Part shown: positions 9,744-18,515 of the stretch, piece after piece
Layout of the letters: the number at the start of each line of letters is the position of its first letter
Numbering within the stretch: position 1 is the first letter of the stretch
From: an uncultured Bacilli bacterium
GTDB lineage: Bacteria; Bacillota_I; Bacilli_A; ML615J-28; CAG-313
DNA length: 64,000 bases
Assembly: GCA_934098295.1 (NCBI GenBank)
Contig: CAKONV010000001.1
Location: 124,001-188,000 of the forward strand
Reading direction: 5' to 3'
Made by a program: the position numbers and the translations under genes
Notes under the pieces: generated by a model
The model's database searches: none
What the model was told of the DNA's origin: nothing
The model's input: the letters and a program-made list of their open reading frames with translations, nothing else

Positions 9744-10969
9744 TACTTAAAACATTCCTTTATAATTTCAATAATCTTATCTTGTTCTTCTGGTGTCATT
9801 TTATTATCAGATGGTAAACATAAACCACGATTAAAGATGTCCTCATTTACGACATCTATATCACCAGCAATATATGCATTAGTTCTAGCTCTACCACTTC
9901 CACTAACTGTTATAAAAGGATTCATTCTATATATTGGTTGTAAATGCATTGGTTTCCAAATCGGTCTGCCTTCTGCATTGTAAGAAGCAAGAGTTTCAAG
10001 TATTTCTGTAGGACAACTTTTACCAGATTCATGAACATAACAAGCTTGAGTATCACTTCTAACTTGTTTACACATTGCCTCTTTATTTATAAGTAAGCAC
10101 GAAAGCCAAAAATTAGGTTCACTAATGTCTTCTAGATATGGATTCATTGTTACTGGTAAATCTTTTAATCCTTCCTTATAACGCATATATATTGCTTTTT
10201 TTTGAGAAATATGCTCATGTAAATGAGGCAATTGACCCCTTATAACGCCAGCTACAACGTTGCTCATTCTATAATTGTATCCTATTTCCTCATGTTGATA
10301 CCATGGAGCATTTTCTCTTGCTTGAGTAGATAATTTTCTAGCATGGTTGGCTTGTTCAAGTGAATTTGTTAATAACATTCCACCACAAGATCCTGTTATT
10401 ATTTTATTACCATTAAATGAAATAATGTTCAAATCTCCAAATGAACCAGTTTCAATGCCCTTATATGTTGCACCAAAACTTTCAGCTGCATCTTCTATTA
10501 ATATTGCATTATGTTTTACACATATCTCTTTAATTTCATCCATTTTACCAGGAGTTCCATACAAATTTGCAACAACAACATGTTTAACATTAGGGTACAT
10601 TTCAAAAGCTTTTTCCAAAGCCTTTGGATCTATATTCCAAGTATCTCTTTCGGAATCAATAAAAATAGGAATTCCGCCTTGATATACAACAGGATTTACT
10701 GTTGCATCAAATGTCATATCAGAACAAAAAACATAATCTCCTTTTTTAATGCCAGCTAAAATCATACATAAATGAAGTGCACTAGTTCCTGAAGATAAAC
10801 CGACTGCATACTTAACACCGATTTTTTCTGCTACTATTCTTTCTACTTCATCAATATTTTTTCCAACTGTAGACATCCAGTTTGTTTGATATGCCTCAGT
10901 CATATATTTCAATTCATCGCCATGCATAGTTGGTGATGATAAATAAACTTTTTTTTCAAATGGTTTCAT
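9743..10969 (-). CDS. pglE: PglE-like DegT/DnrJ/EryC1 sugar aminotransferase
   Basis: A 408-residue PLP-dependent aminotransferase of the DegT/DnrJ/EryC1/StrS family. The Schiff-base lysine is in NIISFNGNKIITGSCGG and the cofactor region is LIEDAAESFGATYKG. The C-terminal YIAGDIDVVNEDIFNRG CLPS stretch matches the PglE/LegC-type enzymes that aminate UDP-4-keto-6-deoxy-GlcNAc in the bacillosamine pathway. Start follows GGAGGAG. The matching acetyltransferase (PglD-like) is not here but in locus B, and no PglF-type dehydratase is in the window, so the pathway assignment is probable rather than proven. Confidence 0.8.
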   Translation of the reverse strand: MKPFEKKVYLSSPTMHGDELKYMTEAYQTNWMSTVGKNIDEVERIVAEKIGVKYAVGLSSGTSALHLCMILAGIKKGDYVFCSDMTFDATVNPVVYQGGIPIFIDSERDTWNIDPKALEKAFEMYPNVKHVVVANLYGTPGKMDEIKEICVKHNAILIEDAAESFGATYKGIETGSFGDLNIISFNGNKIITGSCGGMLLTNSLEQANHARKLSTQARENAPWYQHEEIGYNYRMSNVVAGVIRGQLPHLHEHISQKKAIYMRYKEGLKDLPVTMNPYLEDISEPNFWLSCLLINKEAMCKQVRSDTQACYVHESGKSCPTEILETLASYNAEGRPIWKPMHLQPIYRMNPFITVSGSGRARTNAYIAGDIDVVNEDIFNRGLCLPSDNKMTPEEQDKIIEIIKECFK

Positions 10970-10987
10970 AATTTAATCTCCTCCAAA

Positions 10988-11875
10988 CTAAATAATATTT
11001 TCAATTTTTTTTGTTTCATCAAAATTTTTTAAGTAAATTTTATAACTATTTTTAGTATCCCATATTGATGCATGCTGTAATCTCTTTATAGTATCAATTG
11101 GTGGAATCTTCATATAGTCTCCAAATCTTTGTTTCATGAATTCTTCTAAACCAATTGGACAATTCAATTCAACCTTTTCAAATGGTAATCGCTTTGTTTC
11201 CGAAAACCACTTAGCCAAATATGTGCCTTTCTTAAATTTTGCTCTTCCTAAATAATTGCAACAATACTTAGTCTTTTTATTATCATATTTATAAACCTGT
11301 TTAAATGCATATTTCATTAAAAAACGTTTAGGAAATATTCTCATAAACTTTAAAATAACTCTAATAGGAAAAGAATACCTATCAAAAACGCCTCTATTGC
11401 TTGCTCCTTTAACGACCAAATATTTAGACCAAATGTATTGATGATATCTAGCAAAAATATTATTTGGTGCATTATGAAGCATAAATATGTCAATATAAAT
11501 TCCATGATTAATATCATATTCTTTAAGTGAATCTTCTATATAAGCAGTATCATTCATTCTAATTTTTGCAATACTACACATATCATCGCATTTTCCAAAT
11601 TCTTGAATTGAGAATTTGCTTTTATCTCCATTTTTCTCAAATGCCATTTTAAATTTTTTATAATTATCTGGAGTCATAAAAAAATCCAAATCATCATCCC
11701 AAGGTATAAAACCCTTATGTCTAATTGCTCCTAAAGCTGATCCACCCATCAAGCAATATTGTATATTATTTTGAGTACATATATTATCAGCGTAAACTGC
11801 AATTTCCAATATTTTATCCTGTAATTTTAAAAATCCCCAAGTATCTTCTAAATTATCTCTCATAAATTTATACAT
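10988..11875 (-). CDS. licD: LicD family phosphotransferase
   Basis: A 295-residue protein with the LicD/fukutin hallmark CLMGGSALGAIRHKGFIPWD followed by DDLDFFMT, the metal-binding aspartates of this nucleotidyltransferase-fold family. LicD proteins move phosphocholine, or in some family members glycerol- or ribitol-phosphate, from a CDP carrier onto glycans. A TagD-like cytidylyltransferase lies two genes upstream in the same operon, so CDP-glycerol or a related CDP-polyol is a plausible donor. Start is at 11875 (AAGG site), with an in-frame ATG four codons later as alternative. Confidence 0.85.
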   Translation of the reverse strand: MYKFMRDNLEDTWGFLKLQDKILEIAVYADNICTQNNIQYCLMGGSALGAIRHKGFIPWDDDLDFFMTPDNYKKFKMAFEKNGDKSKFSIQEFGKCDDMCSIAKIRMNDTAYIEDSLKEYDINHGIYIDIFMLHNAPNNIFARYHQYIWSKYLVVKGASNRGVFDRYSFPIRVILKFMRIFPKRFLMKYAFKQVYKYDNKKTKYCCNYLGRAKFKKGTYLAKWFSETKRLPFEKVELNCPIGLEEFMKQRFGDYMKIPPIDTIKRLQHASIWDTKNSYKIYLKNFDETKKIENII

Positions 11876-11876
11876 A

Positions 11877-13052
11877 TTACATAGACCTTCTAATAATTTT
11901 TCTTATCCATAATGGAAGTGAATAATACAATAATTTCAAAAATTTACGATTATCTCTAAAATATTTTTTTGCCGTAATTTGATAGCCTTCTAATAACATT
12001 GATTTTTTTATATCATAATAATTTATCGGTTTTACAGCAGGGTTATTTAAACATTCATTATTTTGTCTTCCAATTTCAACAGAATATTCTTTAGCTTTTA
12101 AATTTAAAGCATTAAACAATCGTAATCCTTTTTTAGTATTTACTATAACCATTGAAACGCCCTTATTACTATCTAAGTTCTTATCATATTTTTCGATTCC
12201 CCAAAAATCTCCAAGTGTTATATCTGAGTATCTTTCTATCTTAGCATATTTACATGAATAGCAACTCTCCCTAAAAATCGAATGATTTTCATATGCCATA
12301 AAATATGTGGAATTTAGATAAATATCATGATATTCTTTAATTTTAATACCATCATTATATGTATAAGTAAATCCATATGGATGATGATATTTATTATTTT
12401 TATCTCTAAAGGAAAATTTTGAAATGTTAATTTTTTTACTAGTTTGTAAATTTAAAATATATTCATCAAAGATTTTTTGTGATGGTACTCCGTGACAAAT
12501 AATGTCAATACAAAACAAATTTTCATAATCCTTATTTAAATAGTTTCTAAGTGCCGACACTTGACATGGTGTACCTGTAAAAACAACCTTTTTATTGTCA
12601 TCCAATAATTTTTTTATACTTGAATATATTCCTAATGTATTAGATTGAACATATTTTGATTTCTTTAATGCAGAAATATTTTCATTAGGTTCATATAATC
12701 GATGCCTTACTTTAAGCTTTTCATCAAACATTGCACCACAAATGTAATACCCTTTTTTTTGAAAATAACTAGCTATTATTCCAAAGGCTCCTCCTGAACT
12801 TCCATTAAATACATCATTTTTATTACCAACTACGGAATATAGTTTTTGGAAAAAGCCATCATTAAATTTTGGAAATTTGTTCATTGGACAAACAGTAACA
12901 CATTTATTACAGTCAATACATTTTTCAAAATTTATAACTGGGTGAACTCCATAGAAATCATCTTTCATTTCTATACATTTTTTTGGACATATATCTGCAC
13001 AACCAGCGCAACCACAGCAATTAGAGTAATCATCTAAAATATTAATTGGCAT
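11877..13052 (-). CDS. Ferredoxin-type/coenzyme F420 dehydrogenase beta-subunit-like protein
   Basis: A 391-residue protein. The N-terminus carries two 4Fe-4S ferredoxin motifs: CCGCAGCADICPKKC (residues 12-26) and CIDCNKCVTVCP (about 45-56). It is followed by a FrhB-type domain with SGGAFG and VVFTGTPCQVSALRNY, and a further cysteine cluster SCYSCKYAK. Proteins of this kind are common inside polysaccharide loci, often near pyruvyl transferases, and are thought to be flavin/iron-sulfur reductases; the real substrate is unknown. No pyruvyl transferase is present here. It overlaps the upstream cytidylyltransferase by 11 bases. Confidence 0.8.
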   Translation of the reverse strand: MPINILDDYSNCCGCAGCADICPKKCIEMKDDFYGVHPVINFEKCIDCNKCVTVCPMNKFPKFNDGFFQKLYSVVGNKNDVFNGSSGGAFGIIASYFQKKGYYICGAMFDEKLKVRHRLYEPNENISALKKSKYVQSNTLGIYSSIKKLLDDNKKVVFTGTPCQVSALRNYLNKDYENLFCIDIICHGVPSQKIFDEYILNLQTSKKINISKFSFRDKNNKYHHPYGFTYTYNDGIKIKEYHDIYLNSTYFMAYENHSIFRESCYSCKYAKIERYSDITLGDFWGIEKYDKNLDSNKGVSMVIVNTKKGLRLFNALNLKAKEYSVEIGRQNNECLNNPAVKPINYYDIKKSMLLEGYQITAKKYFRDNRKFLKLLYYSLPLWIRKIIRRSM

Positions 13053-13470
13053 TATGTTTCTCCATTTTATCTCTAATTATCGTAGAGGAAACACCATCAG
13101 TATGTTTAATATAAACTATATCAACACCATGTTTTGAAAGTTCTTTTTCCATCTTATTATACAAATCACTATTTTTCCAATCATCTCCATGAAATATGGC
13201 ATTAAACTTATATTTTTCATAAGCTATTTCTTTATCTAAAGATACTTGTGGAACCACTTTATCAACGTACTTAATGGCTTCAACTATTTTAATTCTTTGC
13301 TCAAATGGTATAACTGGTGTTTTATGTTTATAATTTTGAACTAATTCATCAGTTGAAACACCAACAATTAAATAATCACATTGTTCTTTTGCTTTTTCTA
13401 AAATATTTAAATGCCCTATGTGGAATAAATCAAATACTCCAGTTGTATAACCTATTTTATATTTTTTCAT
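13042..13470 (-). CDS. TagD-like cytidylyltransferase
   Basis: A 142-residue protein when started at ATG 13468-13470. A longer TTG-initiated frame adds 11 poor residues. It has the nucleotidyltransferase motifs GYTTGVFDLFHIGHLN (HxGH-type) and DGVSSTIIRDK (the late ST-x-x-I motif), with the HGDDWKN block between, all close to glycerol-3-phosphate cytidylyltransferase TagD/GCT. It would make CDP-glycerol or a similar CDP-polyol; with LicD nearby this suggests a phosphoglycerol-like decoration of the locus A glycan. The ribosome site is weak, so coupling to the upstream regulator gene, whose stop lies 25 bp away, is likely. Confidence 0.78.
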   Translation of the reverse strand: MKKYKIGYTTGVFDLFHIGHLNILEKAKEQCDYLIVGVSTDELVQNYKHKTPVIPFEQRIKIVEAIKYVDKVVPQVSLDKEIAYEKYKFNAIFHGDDWKNSDLYNKMEKELSKHGVDIVYIKHTDGVSSTIIRDKMEKHNAN

Positions 13471-13495
13471 ATTTAAAAAAATCTTAATTAACTTT

Positions 13496-14116
13496 TTAAT
13501 CAAAAAAAGTAATTATTTTATCCTTTCTAATATTCAATTCAATTAATTTTTCAAATAAACATTTTTCATATTGATATGTAGTTATAACTATTCCATCATA
13601 CCTATAACAATCAATATCATCTATTGATATGATATCTTTTCCCTTTAAATTTCTACCTATTTTTTTAATATCATCATCTATAACTGCTAAAACATTTATA
13701 TCTTTTTCTTTAGAGTCATTTAATGTAAGTAGTAACATTTCACATACTTCACCTGCTCCATAAAATAAAATATTTTTAAATCCTTTTTCACGTATTTTAT
13801 TAAAGAAGAAATTACAATTCACTTTAGCTTCATTAAAAGCTTTTAAAGCCGATTTTAAATAGCCAATGCTTAAATTTTCTTTCTTTTTATTTCCAAGATC
13901 AGTAACAACATATTTATAATTTTTACTTCCATCTTGTTTTTTTTCAACGAGTCCATCTTTTATAAATCTTTCTAAATATATGTTTACACTAGCAAGTGAT
14001 AAATCTACTTCTTCTGATAATTCACGTTGAGTAACTTTGGGATTTTTTGATAAAGATATTAGTAATTTATATTCTTTATATAATGTAGTGGGATAGAAAA
14101 AATCAAGATTATTCAT
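13496..14116 (-). CDS. Winged-helix regulator with GAGE-type Rossmann domain (locus A)
   Basis: A 206-residue two-domain protein. Residues about 10-78 form a winged helix of MarR/ArsR type (TQRELSEEVDLSLASVNIYLERFIKDGLV, split here by function: helix-turn-helix then wing). Residues about 112-206 form a Rossmann domain with ILFYGAGEVCEML (116-128) and AVIDDD (144-149). That domain resembles the nucleotide-binding domain at the N-terminus of PglF/CapD dehydratases and of PglD. I infer a regulator that senses a nucleotide or nucleotide-sugar. It is the first gene of locus A, has an excellent AAGGAGT site, and its leader contains two 38-bp repeats. A paralogue (29163-29780) heads locus B. Confidence 0.75.
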   Translation of the reverse strand: MNNLDFFYPTTLYKEYKLLISLSKNPKVTQRELSEEVDLSLASVNIYLERFIKDGLVEKKQDGSKNYKYVVTDLGNKKKENLSIGYLKSALKAFNEAKVNCNFFFNKIREKGFKNILFYGAGEVCEMLLLTLNDSKEKDINVLAVIDDDIKKIGRNLKGKDIISIDDIDCYRYDGIVITTYQYEKCLFEKLIELNIRKDKIITFFD

Positions 14117-14126
14117 ATTACTCCTT

Positions 14127-14223
14127 TTTGTTTAATAAACGAACAAATGATTTAAAAAAATAAGTTTCGTCTTTTGTTAACAATATTTGTTTAATAAACG
14201 AACAAATGACTTAAAAAAATAAG
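14127..14223. repeat. Two 38-bp direct repeats in the locus A leader (candidate operators)
   Basis: Copies at 14127-14164 and 14186-14223 differ at one base and start 59 bp apart. Each contains the dyad TTTGTT...AACAAA. The first copy ends at the ribosome site of the regulator gene. With the promoter at 14255-14283 both copies lie in the transcribed 5' leader. A similar sequence, including the shared AACAAAAAGGAGT core, precedes the paralogous regulator at 29781-29825. Autoregulatory operators or an RNA-level control element are both possible. Confidence 0.65.
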
Positions 14224-14254
14224 AAATTAACAAATAGTTTAAATTTCTACAATA

Positions 14255-14283
14255 ATTATATACCTTTTAGATAATGTTTTCCA
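14255..14283 (-). promoter_or_regulatory. Promoter of polysaccharide locus A
   Basis: On the minus strand TGGAAA (14278-14283) and TATAAT (14255-14260) are separated by 17 bases. The predicted transcript starts near 14247, giving a leader of about 130 bases to the regulator ATG at 14116. Confidence 0.55.
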
Positions 14284-14347
14284 GTAATTTAATCTTTTAT
14301 TTTAAATTTTGATAAAAAGTGAATAATAAAATCTTTTATAGATTTTA

Positions 14348-15091
14348 TTATTCACTAATATTTGATAAATATCTTTTTAAGAACTTTCTTGTTTTTTCTG
14401 ATTTTGGATTTTCGAATATTTCCTTAGGTGTTCCTTCTTCAATGATTCTACCTTCATCCATAAAAATTACTCTTGTTGATACATCTTTAGCGAAACTCAT
14501 TTCATGAGTAACCACTATTAAGGTTTTATTTAAGTCTTTTAGTTTCTTAATTACATTTAATACTTCATCTACCATTAAGGGGTCTAATGCTGATGTAGGT
14601 TCATCAAATAAAATTACTTCAGGGTCCATACATAAACTTCTTGCAATGGCTACGCGTTGTTTTTGACCACCTGATAATGTATTTACATTAGCCTTAGCTT
14701 TATCAAGAAGTCCTACCATTTCAAGATATTTATTAGCTTTTTGGTTTGCTTCTTCTTTGCTTTCTTTTAGGATTGTTCTTGGTCCTAATGTACAATTATC
14801 AATGACATTGTAGTTATTATATAGGTTAAAGCCTTGAAATACCATTCCAATTTTTTCTCTATAGATTTTATGTTTTTTTACATTTTTAAATATTGGTTCA
14901 TCATGAAAATAAATACTACCACTAGTTGGTTTATTAAGTAGATTAATTGATCTAAGAAGAGTACTTTTACCACTTCCAGAGGGACCAATTATAGTAATAA
15001 TTTCACCATTTTCAACGTTTAAATTAATATCTTCTAAAACGGTTTTTCCATCAAATTCTTGATGAATGTGTTCTAATCTTAATATGCTCAT
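14348..15091 (-). CDS. Amino-acid ABC transporter ATPase (probable lysine importer)
   Basis: A 247-residue GlnQ/HisP-type ATPase. Walker A is GPSGSGKST (about 36-44), the Q-loop is MVFQGFNLY, the signature is [15 protein letters not shown], Walker B is [11 protein letters not shown], and the switch histidine is in [11 protein letters not shown]. It powers import by the permease and binding protein encoded just upstream. The lysine riboswitch in front of the operon is the reason for calling lysine the likely substrate; the ATPase itself only shows the polar amino-acid family. Start follows AGAGG. The reading frame ends at 14348, about 65 bp from the promoter of locus A. Confidence 0.9.
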   Translation of the reverse strand: MSILRLEHIHQEFDGKTVLEDINLNVENGEIITIIGPSGSGKSTLLRSINLLNKPTSGSIYFHDEPIFKNVKKHKIYREKIGMVFQGFNLYNNYNVIDNCTLGPRTILKESKEEANQKANKYLEMVGLLDKAKANVNTLSGGQKQRVAIARSLCMDPEVILFDEPTSALDPLMVDEVLNVIKKLKDLNKTLIVVTHEMSFAKDVSTRVIFMDEGRIIEEGTPKEIFENPKSEKTRKFLKRYLSNISE

Positions 15092-15103
15092 ATGTTTTTA
15101 CCT

Positions 15104-15811
15104 CTAGTTAGAACTTGTTAAGGGCTTTAAAGGGGCTCCTAAACGTTTTTCTATTTTTGATAAAATAAATGTTAAAAACATCGTTAGAAATAAATAGATT
15201 GCAGCAGCAATTAACATGCTTTCGGTAAATGATCCATATTTTCCAGCCGCTGTTTTACAAGCATTAAATAAATCAACAACCATAATTACACTTAAAACAG
15301 ACGTATCCTTTACATTTACGATTAATTCATTACCAATAGATGCCATAGAATTTTTTAAGGCTTGAGGAAGTATTATTAATCTAAATACTTGAAAATTACT
15401 TAAACCAATGGAAAGACCACCCTCTGTTTGATCTTTAGAAACACTTTCAATACCACTTCTTACAACTTCAGAAAGATATGCAGAGGTATTTAAAGTTACT
15501 GTAAATAACCCAGCTACAAGTGGACTCCATCTAATACCCATTTGATAAAATGAGTAATAGAATAAAACAGCTTGAACAATCATTGGTGTACCTCTAAACA
15601 CATTAACATAAACTTTAATAATTGTTTTCAATATTTTATTTTTAATTCTTATTAATTTACTATCAAAAGGACTATCCTTTTTACTTAAAATACTACCAAA
15701 TAAAAGGGCAATGATTAAACCAAAAATTGTACCTAGGAGGGATAACAATAAAGTTACCCCAACACCTTGTAAAATTAATTCACCATAGTTTTCTAAAATT
15801 ATCTTATACAT
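15104..15811 (-). CDS. Amino-acid ABC transporter permease (probable lysine)
   Basis: A 235-residue membrane protein of the HisM/GlnP family with about five hydrophobic segments. The family pattern is VYVNVFRGTPMIVQAVLFYY in the first half and the EAA-type cytoplasmic loop EGGLSIGLSNFQVFRLIILP around residues 140-160, which docks on the ATPase. It is in the middle of a three-gene operon, 4 bp after the binding-protein gene and 12 bp before the ATPase gene. Control is by the upstream lysine riboswitch. Confidence 0.9.
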   Translation of the reverse strand: MYKIILENYGELILQGVGVTLLLSLLGTIFGLIIALLFGSILSKKDSPFDSKLIRIKNKILKTIIKVYVNVFRGTPMIVQAVLFYYSFYQMGIRWSPLVAGLFTVTLNTSAYLSEVVRSGIESVSKDQTEGGLSIGLSNFQVFRLIILPQALKNSMASIGNELIVNVKDTSVLSVIMVVDLFNACKTAAGKYGSFTESMLIAAAIYLFLTMFLTFILSKIEKRLGAPLKPLTSSN

Positions 15812-15815
15812 AAAT

Positions 15816-16643
15816 TTAAGCGTTTCTTTCTACAGCTTCACTCATCATTTCTAATCTTTTTGATGAAGAAATTTTTCCTAAAGCTTCATTAATTTTATTC
15901 TTTAAATTCTTATCAACTTTTCTTAAACCTATAGATACAATCTTATCTTCTTCACTTAAAGTAAATGTTTCATCTAATTTAAAATATGAAAGATTTGAAT
16001 CAGCAGCAACTAATCCTTTTGCTACAGGTTCTTCTAGAACGGTTAAATCAGCAACGCCTGATTTAATAGCTGTAACAATTAGAGGAACCGATTCTAATGC
16101 TGTTAAATATTTGCAGTTAGTATTCTTATTACATATTTCACTAGCAATTTCATCGTAAATAGTATTCTTTTGACCAACAACTTTAGCACCTGATAAATCA
16201 CTATATTTCTTGGCATCTAAATAACTACTAGTTGATAATCCTAACAAAACATGAGTTGACTCATAATAAGCATCACTAAAATCAATTTTTAGTTTTCTTT
16301 CCTCAGTAGGACTCATACCAGCAATAATCATATCAATAGCTCCACTTGATAAAGCTGGAATTAATCCATCCCATTCAATTTTTTTAATTACTAATTCATA
16401 TCCTAAACTATCAGCAATCATTTTAGCCATTTGTACATCATATCCTTCAGCATAAGCTCCTTTAACATTATCAATAGGATAATTAGTATCACTCTTTTCC
16501 ATTTCTGTCCAATTAAAAGGAGCATAGTCACATTCTAACCCAATAATGATCTTACCACTCTTTTCATTAAACTTTACACTTCCACAACTTGTTAAATATG
16601 CACCAATGAAAATTAGTGCGAACATTAAAAATAATTTTTTCAT
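15816..16643 (-). CDS. Amino-acid ABC transporter substrate-binding lipoprotein (probable lysine)
   Basis: A 275-residue extracellular solute-binding protein of family 3. It has a lipoprotein signal peptide with lipobox LTSC (Cys20) and the usual early sequence IIGLECDYAPFNWTE. Further family blocks are YAEGYDVQMAKMIADSLGYE, GAIDMIIAGMSPTEERK and DFSDAYYEST. These proteins bind polar amino acids at the outer face and hand them to the permease. It is the first gene after the lysine riboswitch and terminator, with an AAGGAA site. Lysine is inferred from the riboswitch; arginine or histidine cannot be excluded from the protein alone. Confidence 0.88.
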   Translation of the reverse strand: MKKLFLMFALIFIGAYLTSCGSVKFNEKSGKIIIGLECDYAPFNWTEMEKSDTNYPIDNVKGAYAEGYDVQMAKMIADSLGYELVIKKIEWDGLIPALSSGAIDMIIAGMSPTEERKLKIDFSDAYYESTHVLLGLSTSSYLDAKKYSDLSGAKVVGQKNTIYDEIASEICNKNTNCKYLTALESVPLIVTAIKSGVADLTVLEEPVAKGLVAADSNLSYFKLDETFTLSEEDKIVSIGLRKVDKNLKNKINEALGKISSSKRLEMMSEAVERNA

Positions 16644-16665
16644 TTTTATTTTTTCCTTTCAAATT

Positions 16666-16698
16666 TTCAAAAAAATAAAAAAGCACCCAAAGGCGCTT
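16666..16698 (-). terminator. Riboswitch-controlled intrinsic terminator
   Basis: On the minus strand AAGCGCC (16692-16698) pairs with GGTGCTT (16681-16687), followed by a T-rich tract. The AGCGCCT of its 5' arm (16691-16697) is the exact complement of AGGCGCT (16740-16746) at the 3' side of the aptamer, so an antiterminator can form when lysine is absent. Confidence 0.75.
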
Positions 16699-16897
16699 TC
16701 ACTAATTTTCAAATTAAAAAACATTTAATATAATAAATTAGCGCCTCTACTTAAAACGTAGGAGTATTATAAGTATTTCCTATAATCCCACGATTTTCTT
16801 ATGCCTAAAAAAATCGTTCGGCAATGGTTACCTTTCATATACTTCATAGCATGCCTGCTCTGTATATTACTAATTTACATTGCTACCTCTATTTACT
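16699..16897 (-). promoter_or_regulatory. Lysine riboswitch (L box) leader
   Basis: Minus-strand elements appear in the L-box order: AGAGGTAGC (16882-16890, loop-E-type start), a GTAATATACAGAG stretch, AAAGGTAACCATTGCCGAAC (16816-16835, matching the conserved GGGAAAGG...GCCGAAG core), a GGG-started arm, and AGAGGCGCT (16740-16748) closing helix P1. A terminator with an alternative antiterminator follows. The downstream genes are a polar amino-acid importer, as expected for this riboswitch class. The last part (16699-16735) is the A/T-rich linker. Lysine should favour termination. The family call rests on conserved core bases read by eye. Confidence 0.8.
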
Positions 16898-16910
16898 TTT
16901 TTGTATTCAT

Positions 16911-16965
16911 ATTATATCAAACTTTTATCTTTAATACTACATATTAACACTTGAAAACGATTGCT
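16911..16965 (-). promoter_or_regulatory. Promoter of the lysine importer with upstream cre
   Basis: TATAAT on the minus strand lies at 16911-16916, just before the aptamer. The -35 region is weak. TTGAAAACGATTGCT at 16951-16965 (plus strand; cre sites are near-palindromic) matches the CcpA cre consensus at every position. It lies upstream of the -35, a place more often linked to activation than to repression. Confidence 0.55.
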
Positions 16966-16997
16966 GAATTGTTTTTTACTTTATAAAACATTAGAAG

Positions 16998-18515
16998 TTA
17001 ATTCAAATCTTTGTTTTTAGTAAAAAAGGATTTAATAAACTTCAATGTTTTTGGTGAATAAATAATTAATACTAAGAAGTTAATTATTGAGACAATTATA
17101 AAGACTATAACAGCAAATGCAAACCATTGAAAGTAACTTACAACATTAACATGTACACAAATTTTTAATGTAAAACACATAATAACCATTGTTAAAAAAG
17201 ATACTATCATAGTTTTAAGACTTTCCTTGTAATTATAGCAGGAAATATTATTTTTTGCATAATAGATATTTGTTACAATTCTAAAAATATATGCTATTGC
17301 TGATCCTATCATGATCAATTCCATTTTTACAAATCCCAATGAAATAGATAAAATAACACATATAGCTACCGAAATTAATGCATATTTTTTTGTTTTTAAA
17401 AATCCACCACTGGAAGAAATTATAACTGAAGATGGAATTCTCATTGAATTTAGATAATTTTTAAATATCATTGTAATTGCTAATAATTCATTAATATAAT
17501 TGTAATCAGTTATGTTTTTTGTATATATTTTTATAAAAGGAATTATCAATATATAACAGCAAATAAATATTATATTTGTTAAAAAACTAAACATTATTTC
17601 AAACACTTCGTACGTGTCTCTAAATTTATCATACATTTTTTTGGCTAACAAACTACCAAATCCTGACAAAACAGCACTATAAAAGACCGCTAACAAAGCT
17701 TGCAAATTGCCAATTATCATATAATAAACTGCATATACACTTGTATCATTTAATCCATACATAAAATTTATGACAATCAAACTAAACGATGATAAGACAA
17801 GCCAACATATTTCATGAATCATAACATCATTTTTTTGCAATAATACTACATCCGAATCATTTTTATCATCTGAAAATGAATATTCTTTACTAAATTTTTT
17901 CTGATATTCAAGTCCTAAGTAGGTAAATTTTATGAAATAAGCCACAATTGCCATACTTTCAATAATAACAATATTTAACGAAAAATGATTTGCAATGACA
18001 ATAAATATAATATAAAATATTGTATATATAATATTGGCTATATTAACTATATATTCTTTTTGAGATGCAACAAATAAAACCTTAAATTTTGACAAAAATA
18101 AAAAGTCTAATGCCGTAGTACTTGATAAAATCAAAAATAATGAAAATGCTATAAAATAGTTGATTCCATTACTACGAGCATAAAAGGCATAAAACACAGA
18201 AATTATAAGTGAAAAAAATATAAATACTATTCCTGTTTTTATAAATGATTTTTTTACTAGATATAATATTTTATTAGTTTTCTTTATATCATTATTGTAT
18301 AATGGTCCATATAAAGAATAAGTTGATGAACCAGTTATTCCCATTTCCAATAGCACTAAATAACTAATTAATTGTTTACATGATGAAATAAATCCATTAA
18401 TTCCAGACCCAAAACTTGTTAATATTATTTTCGATATTAGAAAGCCTGATACAACAGTTAAAATTCTATATAAAATAGCAATAATTACGTTCTTAAATGC
18501 ATTTTTCTTTCTCAT
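16998..18515 (-). CDS. Wzx-type oligosaccharide flippase (locus B)
   Basis: A 505-residue polytopic protein of the MOP flippase superfamily. It starts at the ATG 18513-18515 after an AGGTG site; an ATG eight codons upstream lacks a good site. The N-terminus MRKKNAFKNVIIAILYRILT and the TSFGSGINGFISSCKQLISY segment are typical of Firmicute Wzx/PST proteins, with about 12-14 hydrophobic stretches. It is the distal gene of locus B and overlaps the preceding glycosyltransferase by 23 bases. It would export the locus B repeat unit for polymerisation by the Wzy at 21996-23213. Confidence 0.85.
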   Translation of the reverse strand: MRKKNAFKNVIIAILYRILTVVSGFLISKIILTSFGSGINGFISSCKQLISYLVLLEMGITGSSTYSLYGPLYNNDIKKTNKILYLVKKSFIKTGIVFIFFSLIISVFYAFYARSNGINYFIAFSLFLILSSTTALDFLFLSKFKVLFVASQKEYIVNIANIIYTIFYIIFIVIANHFSLNIVIIESMAIVAYFIKFTYLGLEYQKKFSKEYSFSDDKNDSDVVLLQKNDVMIHEICWLVLSSFSLIVINFMYGLNDTSVYAVYYMIIGNLQALLAVFYSAVLSGFGSLLAKKMYDKFRDTYEVFEIMFSFLTNIIFICCYILIIPFIKIYTKNITDYNYINELLAITMIFKNYLNSMRIPSSVIISSSGGFLKTKKYALISVAICVILSISLGFVKMELIMIGSAIAYIFRIVTNIYYAKNNISCYNYKESLKTMIVSFLTMVIMCFTLKICVHVNVVSYFQWFAFAVIVFIIVSIINFLVLIIYSPKTLKFIKSFFTKNKDLN

